This document shows positions 1 through 6,293 of a stretch of DNA of 6,293 bases, piece by piece. Under the pieces are notes generated by a model. That model ran no database searches and was not told where the DNA came from. It saw only the letters and a program-made list of their open reading frames with translations. The position numbers were made by a program, and so were the translations under genes. Source of the stretch: Betaproteobacteria bacterium (GTDB lineage Bacteria; Pseudomonadota; Gammaproteobacteria; Burkholderiales; SG8-39); NCBI GenBank assembly GCA_029865405.1, contig JAOUGZ010000168.1, positions 1 through 6,293 on the forward strand, read 5' to 3'. Positions within the stretch are counted from its first letter, which is position 1. Each line of letters starts with the position of its first letter.

Positions 1-260
1 TGCTCACGTCGGACAACCCGCGCGGCGAGGACCCGCTCGCCATCCTGCGCGACATCCAGGCGGGCGTCGGCGTGGCGCATGCGCTCGAGCCGGACCGCGC
101 GCGCGCCATCGAGTCGGCCATCGGCAGCGCCGCGGAAGCGGACGTGGTGCTCATCGCCGGCAAGGGCCACGAGGCGACCCAGGAGGTCGCCGGGCGCCGG
201 CTGCCGTTCGCGGACGCCGACGTGGCGCGTGCCGCGCTCGCGCGGCGGGGGATGCGATGA
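1..260 (+). CDS. murE: UDP-MurNAc-tripeptide synthetase MurE, C-terminal fragment (5' end outside window)
   Basis: Only the last 85 codons are present; the reading frame begins at base 3 and stops with TGA at 258-260. MurE is the cytoplasmic ATP-dependent ligase that adds the third stem-peptide residue to UDP-MurNAc-L-Ala-D-Glu. The fragment is the C-terminal ligase domain. DNPR (12-23) is the signature that recognises meso-diaminopimelate; lysine-adding enzymes differ at the Arg. GKGHE (159-173) is the second amino-acid-contacting motif. It is followed by the typical tail 'TQEVAGRRLPFADADVA' and a short basic end. Both motifs together identify MurE rather than MurC, MurD or MurF and imply a DAP-type peptidoglycan. 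The stop overlaps the murF start by 4 nt. The N-terminal and ATP-binding domains cannot be assessed here. Confidence 0.96.
   Translation, partial: LTSDNPRGEDPLAILRDIQAGVGVAHALEPDRARAIESAIGSAAEADVVLIAGKGHEATQEVAGRRLPFADADVARAALARRGMR
247..252 (+). promoter_or_regulatory. Putative Shine-Dalgarno for murF
   Basis: A purine run GGGGGA lies inside the end of murE, 4 nt before the ATG at 257 and 7 nt before the ATG at 260. The longer spacing is nearer to normal, so initiation at 260 is plausible. The match to anti-SD is only partial, and G-runs are common in this GC-rich DNA. Confidence 0.35.
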
Positions 261-1609
261 TGAGCTTGACCGAGGCCGCCATCGCCGCCGATGGCCGCGT
301 GCGCGGGACGCAAGCGCGCTTCTCGGGTGTTTCCACCGACTCGCGCGGCATCGGCTGCGGCGAGCTGTTTGTCGCCATTCGCGGCGAGCGCTTCGACGGG
401 CACGATTTTCTCGGCATGGCGCACGCGCGCGGCGCCGCCGCGGCGATGGTCGACGAGCGATTCAGCGGCGCGCCGCCGCTGCCGGTGGTGATCGTCGACG
501 ACACGCGCAAAGGGCTTGGACGTCTCGCGCGCCACTGGCGCCAGCGCTTCAAGCCGGTGGCGATCGGCATCGCCGGCGCCAACGGCAAGACCACCACCAA
601 GGAAATGCTCGCCGCGATCCTGCGCGCGCACGCGGGCGACGCCGCGGTGCTCGCGACGAAAGGCAACCTCAATACCGACATCGGCGTGCCGCTCACGCTG
701 CTCGGCTTGACCGGCGCGCATCGCTACTGCGCCGTCGAGCTCGGCATGAACCATCCCGGCGAGATCGCGGGGCTGGCGGCGATCGCGCAGCCGACGATCG
801 GCCTGGTCACCAACGCGCAGCGCGAGCACATGGAATTCATGGGCAGCGTCGAGGCGAGCGCCGAGGAGAACTCGCAGGTCTACCGCGCGCTGCCGGCGGA
901 TGGCATCGCGGTGGTGAACGCCGACGACGCCTGTCGCGGCATTTTCGCCGCGGCCGCCGGCGCGCGGCGCGTCGTCGAGTTCGGCCTGGCGCGCCGGGCC
1001 GCCGTCAGCGGCGGCTACGCGCTGCGCAGGCTGGCGAGCGAGATCGTGGTGCGCGCCCCCGACGGCGAGGCGCGCGCGCAGCTCGCCATCGCCGGCGCGC
1101 ACAACGTGCACAACGCGCTCGCCGCCGCGGCCTGCGCGCATGCGGCCGGCATCCCGGTGGCGACGATCGGCCGGGGCCTGGCGGCCTTCAGGCCCTACGC
1201 GGGGCGCATGCAGGCCAAGCGTACGCAGGGCGGCGCCACCCTCATCGACGACAGCTACAACGCCAACCCGGACTCGGTGCGCGCGGCGATCGACGTGCTC
1301 GCCGCCTGTCCCGGGCCCACGGTGCTGGTGCTCGGCGACATGGGCGAGGTGGGCGAGCAGGGGCCGCAGTTCCATCGCGAAGTCGGCGCCTACGCGCGCG
1401 AGCGCGGCATCGGCGCGCTCTACGCCCTGGGCGAAGCGAGCCGCGAGGCGGTGGCGGCGTTCGGCCAGGGCGCGCGGCATTTCGCCTCTCCTGAGCACCT
1501 GCAGTCGGCGCTGCCGGCTGCCGGCACGGTGCTGGTGAAGGGGTCGCGCTTCATGCGCATGGAGCGCGTGGTGGCGGCATTGACCGGCGAAGCCGGGGGA
1601 GGGCACTGA
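257..1609 (+). CDS. murF: UDP-MurNAc-tripeptide:D-Ala-D-Ala ligase MurF
   Basis: The 450-residue product, close to the roughly 450 usual for MurF, is the cytoplasmic ligase that adds D-Ala-D-Ala to UDP-MurNAc-tripeptide. The N-terminal substrate domain has 'VSTDSR' (25-30) and '[17 protein letters not shown]' (35-51). The central ATPase domain has P-loop GANGKTTTK (107-115), [14 protein letters not shown] (136-149), [10 protein letters not shown] (161-170) and [12 protein letters not shown] (186-197). The C-terminal domain has [13 protein letters not shown] (280-292), [10 protein letters not shown] (331-340), [11 protein letters not shown] (359-369) and [10 protein letters not shown] (427-436). 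N205 and Q207 sit where E. coli MurF has the carbamylated Lys and a Glu. Two adjacent ATGs (257 and 260) are possible starts. The first overlaps murE as ATGA; the second gives TGATG and better spacing (7 nt rather than 4) from the GGGGGA at 247-252. The choice changes only one Met. The 3' end overlaps mraY by 1 nt. Confidence 0.97.
   Translation: MMSLTEAAIAADGRVRGTQARFSGVSTDSRGIGCGELFVAIRGERFDGHDFLGMAHARGAAAAMVDERFSGAPPLPVVIVDDTRKGLGRLARHWRQRFKPVAIGIAGANGKTTTKEMLAAILRAHAGDAAVLATKGNLNTDIGVPLTLLGLTGAHRYCAVELGMNHPGEIAGLAAIAQPTIGLVTNAQREHMEFMGSVEASAEENSQVYRALPADGIAVVNADDACRGIFAAAAGARRVVEFGLARRAAVSGGYALRRLASEIVVRAPDGEARAQLAIAGAHNVHNALAAAACAHAAGIPVATIGRGLAAFRPYAGRMQAKRTQGGATLIDDSYNANPDSVRAAIDVLAACPGPTVLVLGDMGEVGEQGPQFHREVGAYARERGIGALYALGEASREAVAAFGQGARHFASPEHLQSALPAAGTVLVKGSRFMRMERVVAALTGEAGGGH
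1598..1602 (+). promoter_or_regulatory. Shine-Dalgarno (GGAGG) for mraY
   Basis: A perfect GGAGG core sits within GGGGGAGGG (1595-1603) at the end of murF, 6 nt before the mraY ATG at 1609. It is the strongest ribosome-binding site in the window. It supports this start and suggests mraY can initiate on its own as well as by coupling to murF termination at the TGATG junction. Confidence 0.65.
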
Positions 1610-2700
1610 TGCTGCTCGAATTCGCGCAATGGCTGGCGCGCGACGTGCGCCTGTTCAACGTCTTCAACTACATCACGCTGCGCGCGGTGCTCGCCTGCCT
1701 CACGGCGCTCGCCATCTCGCTGATCCTCGGCCCCTACGTGATCCGCAAGCTCACCGCCTACAAGATCGGCCAGTCGGTGCGCGACGACGGGCCGAAGACC
1801 CACCTCACCAAGGCGGGCACGCCGACCATGGGTGGCGCGCTGATCCTGCTCTCGATCGGCATCACCACGCTGCTGTGGGGCGACCTGCAGAACCGCTACC
1901 TGTGGGTGGTGCTGCTGGTGACGCTGGGTTTCGGCGCCATCGGCTGGGTCGACGACTACCGCAAGGTGGTGCATCGCAATCCCAAGGGGCTGTCGGCGCG
2001 CGCCAAGCTGTTCTGGCAGTCAACCATCGCACTCGGTGCAGCCGCCTACCTCGCCAGCATCGCGCAGGGCAACCCGGCGCTGAACGAGCTCATCGTGCCG
2101 TTCTTCAAGTTCGTCGCCTATCCGCTCGGTCCCATCGGCTTCATCATCCTCACCTACTTCGTCATCGTCGGCACCTCCAATGCCGTCAACCTGACCGACG
2201 GCCTGGACGGCCTCGCCATCATGCCCACGGTGATGATCGGCAGCGCGCTCGGCATCTTCGCCTACGTCGCCGGGCACAGCGTGTTCAGCAAGTACCTCGG
2301 CCTGCCGTACATCGCCGGCGCCAGCGAGCTGACGGTGTTCTGCGGCGCGCTCGCCGGCGCGGGCCTGGGCTTTCTCTGGTTCAACGCCTATCCGGCGGAA
2401 GTCTTCATGGGCGACGTCGGCGCGCTCGCGCTCGGCGCCGCGCTCGGCACGATGGCGGTGATCGTGCGCCAGGAAATCGTGCTCTTCATCATGGGCGGCG
2501 TATTCGTGGTCGAGACGCTCTCGGTCATGCTGCAGGTGATCTACTTCAAGGCCACCGGCGGGCGGCGCATTTTCCGCATGGCGCCGCTGCACCACCACTA
2601 CGAGCTCGAAGGGTGGAAGGAATCGCAGGTGGTGGTGCGCTTCTGGATCATCACCATGATGCTGGTGCTGTTCGGCCTGTCGACGCTGAAGCTGCGGTAA
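1609..2700 (+). CDS. mraY: Phospho-MurNAc-pentapeptide transferase MraY (lipid I synthase)
   Basis: This integral membrane enzyme transfers phospho-MurNAc-pentapeptide from UDP to undecaprenyl phosphate at the cytoplasmic face, giving lipid I. The 363 residues match the family (E. coli about 360), with about ten hydrophobic segments, near 22-45, 73-90, 97-115, 133-152, 173-190, 199-222, 240-260, 266-285, 289-310 and 340-359. Family motifs appear in order: [18 protein letters not shown] (59-76); DDYRK with the Asp pair D115/D116; [13 protein letters not shown] (191-203); [11 protein letters not shown] (266-276) with catalytic D269; and [14 protein letters not shown] (325-338), the His-rich loop near the active site. 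All expected acidic and His residues are present. The start at 1609 is supported by the upstream GGAGG and by an N-terminus collinear with known MraY ('[11 protein letters not shown]'). The gene ends with TAA 2 nt before murD. Confidence 0.98.
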   Translation: MLLEFAQWLARDVRLFNVFNYITLRAVLACLTALAISLILGPYVIRKLTAYKIGQSVRDDGPKTHLTKAGTPTMGGALILLSIGITTLLWGDLQNRYLWVVLLVTLGFGAIGWVDDYRKVVHRNPKGLSARAKLFWQSTIALGAAAYLASIAQGNPALNELIVPFFKFVAYPLGPIGFIILTYFVIVGTSNAVNLTDGLDGLAIMPTVMIGSALGIFAYVAGHSVFSKYLGLPYIAGASELTVFCGALAGAGLGFLWFNAYPAEVFMGDVGALALGAALGTMAVIVRQEIVLFIMGGVFVVETLSVMLQVIYFKATGGRRIFRMAPLHHHYELEGWKESQVVVRFWIITMMLVLFGLSTLKLR

Positions 2701-2702
2701 CC

Positions 2703-4082
2703 ATGTCGATGCGCGAACCCGCCTTCCAGCTGCTGCCTCGGCCCGAGCCGATGGCGCTCGCCGGCCGGCGGGTGCTCGTCCTCGGTCTCGGCGACACCGG
2801 GCTCTCCGTGGCGCGCTGGGTCGAGCGTCAGGGCGGCCAGGCGCGCGTCGCCGACACGCGCGCGGCGCCGCCGCGCGCGGCGGACTTTGCCGGCGAGCTG
2901 CGCATCGGCGCCTTCAGCCCGGCGCTGCTCGAGGGCGTCGACCTGCTCTGCATCAGCCCGGGCCTGTCTCTGCAGGAGGATGTGGTGGGCGCCGCCATCG
3001 GCCGCGGCGTGCCCGTCCTGGGCGACGTCGAGCTGTTTGCCTGGCACGTGCGCGCGCGCGGTGCATCGCGCGTGCTCGCCGTCACCGGCACCAACGGCAA
3101 GACCACCGTGACGGCGCTCGCTGGGCACCTGCTGCGCACCGCCGGGCTCGATGTCGAAGTCGCCGGCAACATCGGCCCGCCCGTGCTGCAGGCGCTCGCC
3201 GAGCGCGCCACGCCCCCCGCGGCCTGGGTGCTCGAGCTGTCCAGCTATCAGCTCGAAACCACCTGGTCGCTCGAGCCGCAGGTCGCGGCGCTGCTCAACG
3301 TGAGCGAGGATCATCTCGACCGCTACGCCGGCATCGAGGCGTACGCGGCAGCGAAGGCGCGCATCTTCATGGGCCGGGGCGTGCAGGTTCTGAACCGCGA
3401 CGACCCGCGTTCGCTCGGCATGGGGCTGCCGAGCCGCCGGCGCGTCACCTTCGGTCTCGACACGCCGCCCTCGGAAGAGGATTTCGGCGTCGTCGACGGC
3501 GTGCTGCACGAGGGCTCGCGCGCGCTTGTCGGCGCCGCGCACCTGCACATCCACGGCGCGCACAACGTCGCCAATGCGCTTGCCGCCTGCGCGCTTGCGC
3601 GTGCGCTCGGCGCCCCGCACGAGTCGCTCGCCGCGGGCCTGGCGACATTCCGCGGCCTGCCGCACCGCCTGGAACGCGTGCGCCTGCGGCACGGCGTGGC
3701 CTGGTACGACGATTCCAAGGGCACCAACGTCGGCGCCACGGTCGCCGCGCTGCGCGGCCTGGGCCGGCCGGCGCTCCTCATCGCCGGCGGCGATGGCAAG
3801 GGCCAGGACTTCTCGCCGCTTGCGCCCGCGGTGGCGGGGCACGCGCGCGCGGTGCTGCTCATCGGGCGCGACGCGCCGCTCATCGAGCGCGCGCTCGGCC
3901 CGACCGGCGTGGCGCTCGAGCGCTGCGCCACGCTCGAAGCGGCGGTGACGCGCGCGGCCGCGCTGGCGCGGGAGGGCGACGCAGTGCTGCTCTCGCCGGC
4001 CTGCGCGAGCTTCGACATGTTCCGCGACTACCGGCAGCGCGGGGAAGCGTTCGCCGCTGCCGTCGCCGCGCTCGGGGAATGA
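2703..4082 (+). CDS. murD: UDP-MurNAc-L-alanine:D-glutamate ligase MurD
   Basis: This cytoplasmic ATP-dependent ligase adds D-Glu to UDP-MurNAc-L-Ala. From ATG 2703 it has 459 residues, somewhat longer than E. coli MurD (438). The N-terminal Rossmann-like UDP domain begins with [12 protein letters not shown] (24-35) and includes CISPGLS (83-89). The ATPase domain has P-loop [10 protein letters not shown] (128-137), GNIG (155-158), ELSSYQLE (178-185), DHLDRY (203-208) and K218 in 'YAAAKARIF', which matches the carbamylated Lys198 of E. coli. The C-terminal domain has [11 protein letters not shown] (285-295), [11 protein letters not shown] (336-346) and [18 protein letters not shown] (430-447). 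The first 16 residues precede the usual MurD start; M17 (ATG 2751) begins '[14 protein letters not shown]', which aligns with the E. coli N-terminus. No clear Shine-Dalgarno precedes 2703, 2709 or 2751. I prefer 2703 because it lies 2 nt after the mraY stop, which suits coupled translation. Confidence 0.96.
   Translation: MSMREPAFQLLPRPEPMALAGRRVLVLGLGDTGLSVARWVERQGGQARVADTRAAPPRAADFAGELRIGAFSPALLEGVDLLCISPGLSLQEDVVGAAIGRGVPVLGDVELFAWHVRARGASRVLAVTGTNGKTTVTALAGHLLRTAGLDVEVAGNIGPPVLQALAERATPPAAWVLELSSYQLETTWSLEPQVAALLNVSEDHLDRYAGIEAYAAAKARIFMGRGVQVLNRDDPRSLGMGLPSRRRVTFGLDTPPSEEDFGVVDGVLHEGSRALVGAAHLHIHGAHNVANALAACALARALGAPHESLAAGLATFRGLPHRLERVRLRHGVAWYDDSKGTNVGATVAALRGLGRPALLIAGGDGKGQDFSPLAPAVAGHARAVLLIGRDAPLIERALGPTGVALERCATLEAAVTRAAALAREGDAVLLSPACASFDMFRDYRQRGEAFAAAVAALGE
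4074..4078 (+). promoter_or_regulatory. Putative Shine-Dalgarno for ftsW
   Basis: GGGGA at the very end of murD lies 5 nt before the ftsW ATG at 4084 and supports that start. It is only a partial anti-SD match in G-rich DNA. Coupling to murD termination, 1 nt away, probably contributes too. Confidence 0.4.
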
Positions 4083-4083
4083 G

Positions 4084-5247
4084 ATGAGCGCGACCTACGT
4101 CTTCGCCAAGGACGCCGCCGCCCCCGAGTACGACCGCTCGCTCGCCTGGGCGGCGCTGCTGCTGATGGCGATCGGCCTGGTCATGGTGTATTCGGCCTCG
4201 ATCGCCACCGCGGAGGCGAGCCGCTATACCGGCGCCAACCCGGCCTACTACCTGATGCGCCACACGGTGTTCCTCGGCGCCGCGCTCATCGCGGCGATCG
4301 TGGTGTTCCTCGTGCCGGTGCGCTTCTGGCAGAAGTGCTCGCCGTTCGCTTTTCTCGCCTGTCTCGCGCTCCTCGTGCTGGTGCTGGTGCCCGGCATCGG
4401 GCGCGAAGTGAACGGCGCACGCCGCTGGCTCGACCTGGGCGCGATCACCGTGCAGCCCTCGGAGCTCGTGAAGCTGGCCGCCGTGCTCTATGCCGCCGAC
4501 TACACGGTGCGCAAGCACGCGGTGCTCAAGAGCTTTCGCCGCGGGCTGCTGCCGATGCTCGGCGTGATGATGTTCGTCTCGTGGCTGCTGCTGCGCGAGC
4601 CCGACTTCGGCGCGCTGGTGGTGATCGCCGTCACCGCCTTCGGCATCCTCTTTCTCGGCGGCATGAACGGCCGGCACTTCACCGCACTGGTGGCGATGCT
4701 CGCGCTGGGCTTCGCGCTGCTCGTGCTTACCTCCGAATACCGCATGCAGCGCATCTTCGGCTTCATGGACCCCTGGACCGATCCCTATGGTCGCGGCTAC
4801 CAGCTGTCGCACGCGCTGATCGCCTTCGGGCGCGGCGAGTTCCTGGGCGTGGGCCTGGGGGCGAGCGTGGAGAAGCTGTTCTACCTGCCCGAAGCGCACA
4901 CCGACTTCCTCCTGGCGGTAATCGCCGAGGAGCTCGGCTTTCTCGGCGTGGCGGCGGTGATCGCGCTGTTCGTATGGGTGGTGATGCGCGCCTTCGCCAT
5001 CGGCCGGCAGGCGGCGCTGCGCGAGCGGCACTTCGCCTCGCTTACCGCGCAGGGCATCGGCGTCTGGATCGGCTTCCAGGCGCTCATCAACATGGGCGTG
5101 AACATGGGGCTCCTGCCGACCAAGGGCCTGACGCTGCCGCTGATGAGCTTCGGCGGCACGGGCCTGCTCGCCAACAGCGTGGCGCTGGCGCTGCTGTTGC
5201 GAATCGACTGGGAAAACCGGCAGCTGGCGCGGGGCCGGCACGCATGA
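4084..5247 (+). CDS. ftsW: SEDS-family septal peptidoglycan glycosyltransferase FtsW
   Basis: FtsW is the polytopic membrane polymerase that links lipid II into septal glycan strands, working with the class B PBP FtsI under divisome control. The 387-residue product has a short cytoplasmic N-terminus (about 20 residues) and about ten hydrophobic segments. SEDS signatures include LVMVYSAS (32-39), [14 protein letters not shown] (106-119), QPSELVK (124-130), [10 protein letters not shown] (171-180), [17 protein letters not shown] (229-245), GEFLGVGLG (251-259), [18 protein letters not shown] (268-285) and [13 protein letters not shown] (348-360). D274 in 'AHTDF' corresponds to the essential Asp of the family (E. 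coli FtsW D297). RodA and SpoVE share the fold; the position between murD and murG decides for FtsW. The gene starts 1 nt after murD and overlaps murG by 4 nt, so its supply is tied to that of the lipid II enzymes. Confidence 0.97.
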   Translation: MSATYVFAKDAAAPEYDRSLAWAALLLMAIGLVMVYSASIATAEASRYTGANPAYYLMRHTVFLGAALIAAIVVFLVPVRFWQKCSPFAFLACLALLVLVLVPGIGREVNGARRWLDLGAITVQPSELVKLAAVLYAADYTVRKHAVLKSFRRGLLPMLGVMMFVSWLLLREPDFGALVVIAVTAFGILFLGGMNGRHFTALVAMLALGFALLVLTSEYRMQRIFGFMDPWTDPYGRGYQLSHALIAFGRGEFLGVGLGASVEKLFYLPEAHTDFLLAVIAEELGFLGVAAVIALFVWVVMRAFAIGRQAALRERHFASLTAQGIGVWIGFQALINMGVNMGLLPTKGLTLPLMSFGGTGLLANSVALALLLRIDWENRQLARGRHA

Positions 5248-6293
5248 GGACCGCGCTCATCATGGCGGGCGGCACCGGCGGGCACGTGTTCCCGGGGCTC
5301 GCGGTCGCCGACGAAATGCGCGCGGCAGGCTGGGACGTGGTGTGGATGGGCGCACGCACCGGCATGGAGGCGCGGCTCGTGCCGGGGCGCGGCTACCGCA
5401 TGGCTTTCGTGCGCGCGGTGGCGCTGCGCGGCAAAGGCCCGCTCGCCGCCCTGCTGCTGCCCGTGAACCTGCTCATCGGCTTCGCCCAGGCGGCGCGCGC
5501 GATCTTTCGCCTGCGCCCCGACGTGGTGCTCGGCATGGGTGGCTACGTGGCCTTTCCCGGCGGCATGATGGCGTCGCTCCTTGCGCGCCCGCTCGCGGTG
5601 CACGAGCAGAACGCGATCGCCGGCCTCACCAATCGCGTGCTCGCGCGCCTCGCCGACAGGGCGATGACGGCGTTTCCCGACGCACTGAAAGGCGCCGAGT
5701 GGACCGGCAACCCGGTGCGACGCGAAATCGCCGGCATGGCGGCGCCCGAGGAACGCTACGCCGGGCGCAGCGGGTCGCTGAAGCTGCTGGTGGTCGGCGG
5801 CAGCCTCGGCGCGCAGGCGCTGAACGAATGCGTGCCCAGGGCGCTGGCGCTCCTCGAGCCGCGGCCCCAGGTGGTGCACCAGTCCGGGGAAAGAAATCTC
5901 GAGGCCCTGCGCGCGAGCTATCGCGCCGCCGGCGTCGAAGGCGAGCTGGTCGCGTTCATCGACGACATGGCCCGCCGTTACGCCGAAGCAGACCTCGTCA
6001 TCTGCCGCGCTGGCGCGATCACCGTCGCGGAGCTATCGGCCGGCGGCGTGGCGAGCGTGCTGGTGCCGTTTCCGCACGCTGTCGACGACCACCAGAGCGC
6101 CAACGCGCGCTTCCTTTCGGACCAGGGCGCAGCGCTGCTCCTGCCGCAGGCCGCGCTCACGCCGCAGGGGCTCGCCGACACGCTGCGTACGCTCGACCGG
6201 CCGCGCCTGCTGGAGATGGCGCGCCGCGCGCGCGGCCTGGGCAAGCCCGACGCCGCGCGTCTGGTCGCGGCGCGCTGCATGGAGATCGCCGGA
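5244..6293 (+). CDS. murG: UDP-GlcNAc:lipid I GlcNAc transferase MurG (3' end outside window)
   Basis: MurG is the peripheral membrane GT-B glycosyltransferase (family GT28) that adds GlcNAc to lipid I to give lipid II. The frame is open from ATG 5244 to the last base: 350 codons with no stop. Since E. coli MurG is 355 residues, only a few should be missing. The N-terminal Rossmann domain has [12 protein letters not shown] (9-20) with H14, ALRGKG (60-65), [16 protein letters not shown] (92-107) and [15 protein letters not shown] (120-134). The C-terminal UDP-GlcNAc domain has TGNPVR (154-159), [10 protein letters not shown] (185-194), HQSGERN (212-218), [12 protein letters not shown] (255-266) and [18 protein letters not shown] (274-291). 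The PHAVDDHQ form is the beta-/pseudomonad-like type rather than the E. coli one. Its ATGA start overlaps the ftsW stop; a GGGG at 5231-5234 is a weak ribosome-site candidate. Confidence 0.97.
   Translation, partial: MRTALIMAGGTGGHVFPGLAVADEMRAAGWDVVWMGARTGMEARLVPGRGYRMAFVRAVALRGKGPLAALLLPVNLLIGFAQAARAIFRLRPDVVLGMGGYVAFPGGMMASLLARPLAVHEQNAIAGLTNRVLARLADRAMTAFPDALKGAEWTGNPVRREIAGMAAPEERYAGRSGSLKLLVVGGSLGAQALNECVPRALALLEPRPQVVHQSGERNLEALRASYRAAGVEGELVAFIDDMARRYAEADLVICRAGAITVAELSAGGVASVLVPFPHAVDDHQSANARFLSDQGAALLLPQAALTPQGLADTLRTLDRPRLLEMARRARGLGKPDAARLVAARCMEIAG

Noticed and set aside
79..1494. A 471-codon + strand frame overlapping murE and murF.
   Set aside because: Its product is extremely Arg/Ala-rich without motifs, whereas the overlapped frames encode clear MurE and MurF. 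It is a composition artefact.
1629..2702. The murD reading frame stays open upstream through most of mraY, giving an 817-codon frame that looks like a large fusion protein.
   Set aside because: The upstream part is an Arg/His/Ala-rich out-of-frame reading of mraY with no domain motifs, while the mraY frame has every family motif. Stop codons are rare in all frames of this GC-rich DNA.
2701..2702. Possible terminator or promoter at the only positive gaps (2701-2702 and 4083).
   Set aside because: The gaps are 2 and 1 nt long; GC-rich hairpins nearby are inside coding sequence and have no T-tract.
2598..3842. A long minus-strand frame (414 codons) opposite murD.
   Set aside because: The product is an Arg/Ala/His/Glu-rich shadow with no recognisable domain, and it lies wholly opposite a conserved essential gene.
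3880..5241. A long minus-strand frame (453 codons) opposite ftsW.
   Set aside because: It is full of His, Gln, Glu and Arg, as expected from the complement of hydrophobic membrane codons. It has no motif and no sign of independent coding.
4881..5879. A minus-strand frame (332 codons) across the ftsW/murG junction.
   Set aside because: It spans two well-supported + strand genes and its product has the same His/Arg-rich composition as other shadows.
1..6293. Search for an inserted or undescribed system (mobile element, toxin-antitoxin, CRISPR, RNA gene).
   Set aside because: Every base except three is accounted for by six collinear dcw genes with uniform composition. No tandem direct-repeat array, terminal inverted repeats, tRNA-like fold or compositional break was seen.

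Overview
The window is a contiguous, intact stretch of the bacterial division and cell wall (dcw) cluster. All genes lie on the + strand: the 3' end of murE, complete murF, mraY, murD and ftsW, and nearly all of murG, which runs off the right edge. The order murE-murF-mraY-murD-ftsW-murG is the classical proteobacterial one. By established cluster order, ftsL and ftsI would lie to the left and murC, ddl/ftsQ, ftsA and ftsZ to the right; none of these is visible here.

The DNA is very GC-rich, with strong G/C at third codon positions throughout. MurE carries the DNPR motif of meso-diaminopimelate-adding enzymes, which points to a Gram-negative-type wall. Several sequence styles suggest a high-GC betaproteobacterium: MurF '[10 protein letters not shown]', MraY '[13 protein letters not shown]', MurG '[14 protein letters not shown]' and the FtsW ending 'RIDWENRQL'. 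This placement is from memory of family patterns, not a search, and no genus is claimed.

Layout: 1-260 end of murE; 257-1609 murF; 1609-2700 mraY; 2703-4082 murD; 4084-5247 ftsW; 5244-6293 murG (open at the edge). Junctions run from 4-nt overlaps to 2-nt gaps, so there is no intergenic space for a promoter or terminator between genes. The genes should be co-transcribed and largely translationally coupled.

Together they cover most of lipid II synthesis and its use. MurD, MurE and MurF add D-Glu, meso-DAP and D-Ala-D-Ala to the UDP-MurNAc stem peptide. MraY moves the phospho-MurNAc-pentapeptide to undecaprenyl phosphate (lipid I), MurG adds GlcNAc (lipid II), and FtsW polymerises lipid II at the septum with its partner PBP.

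I found no mobile element, CRISPR array, RNA gene, frameshift or foreign insert. This is an ordinary core region. The observation most worth a second look is that MurF appears to have Asn and Gln where the E. coli enzyme has the carbamylated Lys and a following Glu. I see no evidence of an undescribed system.
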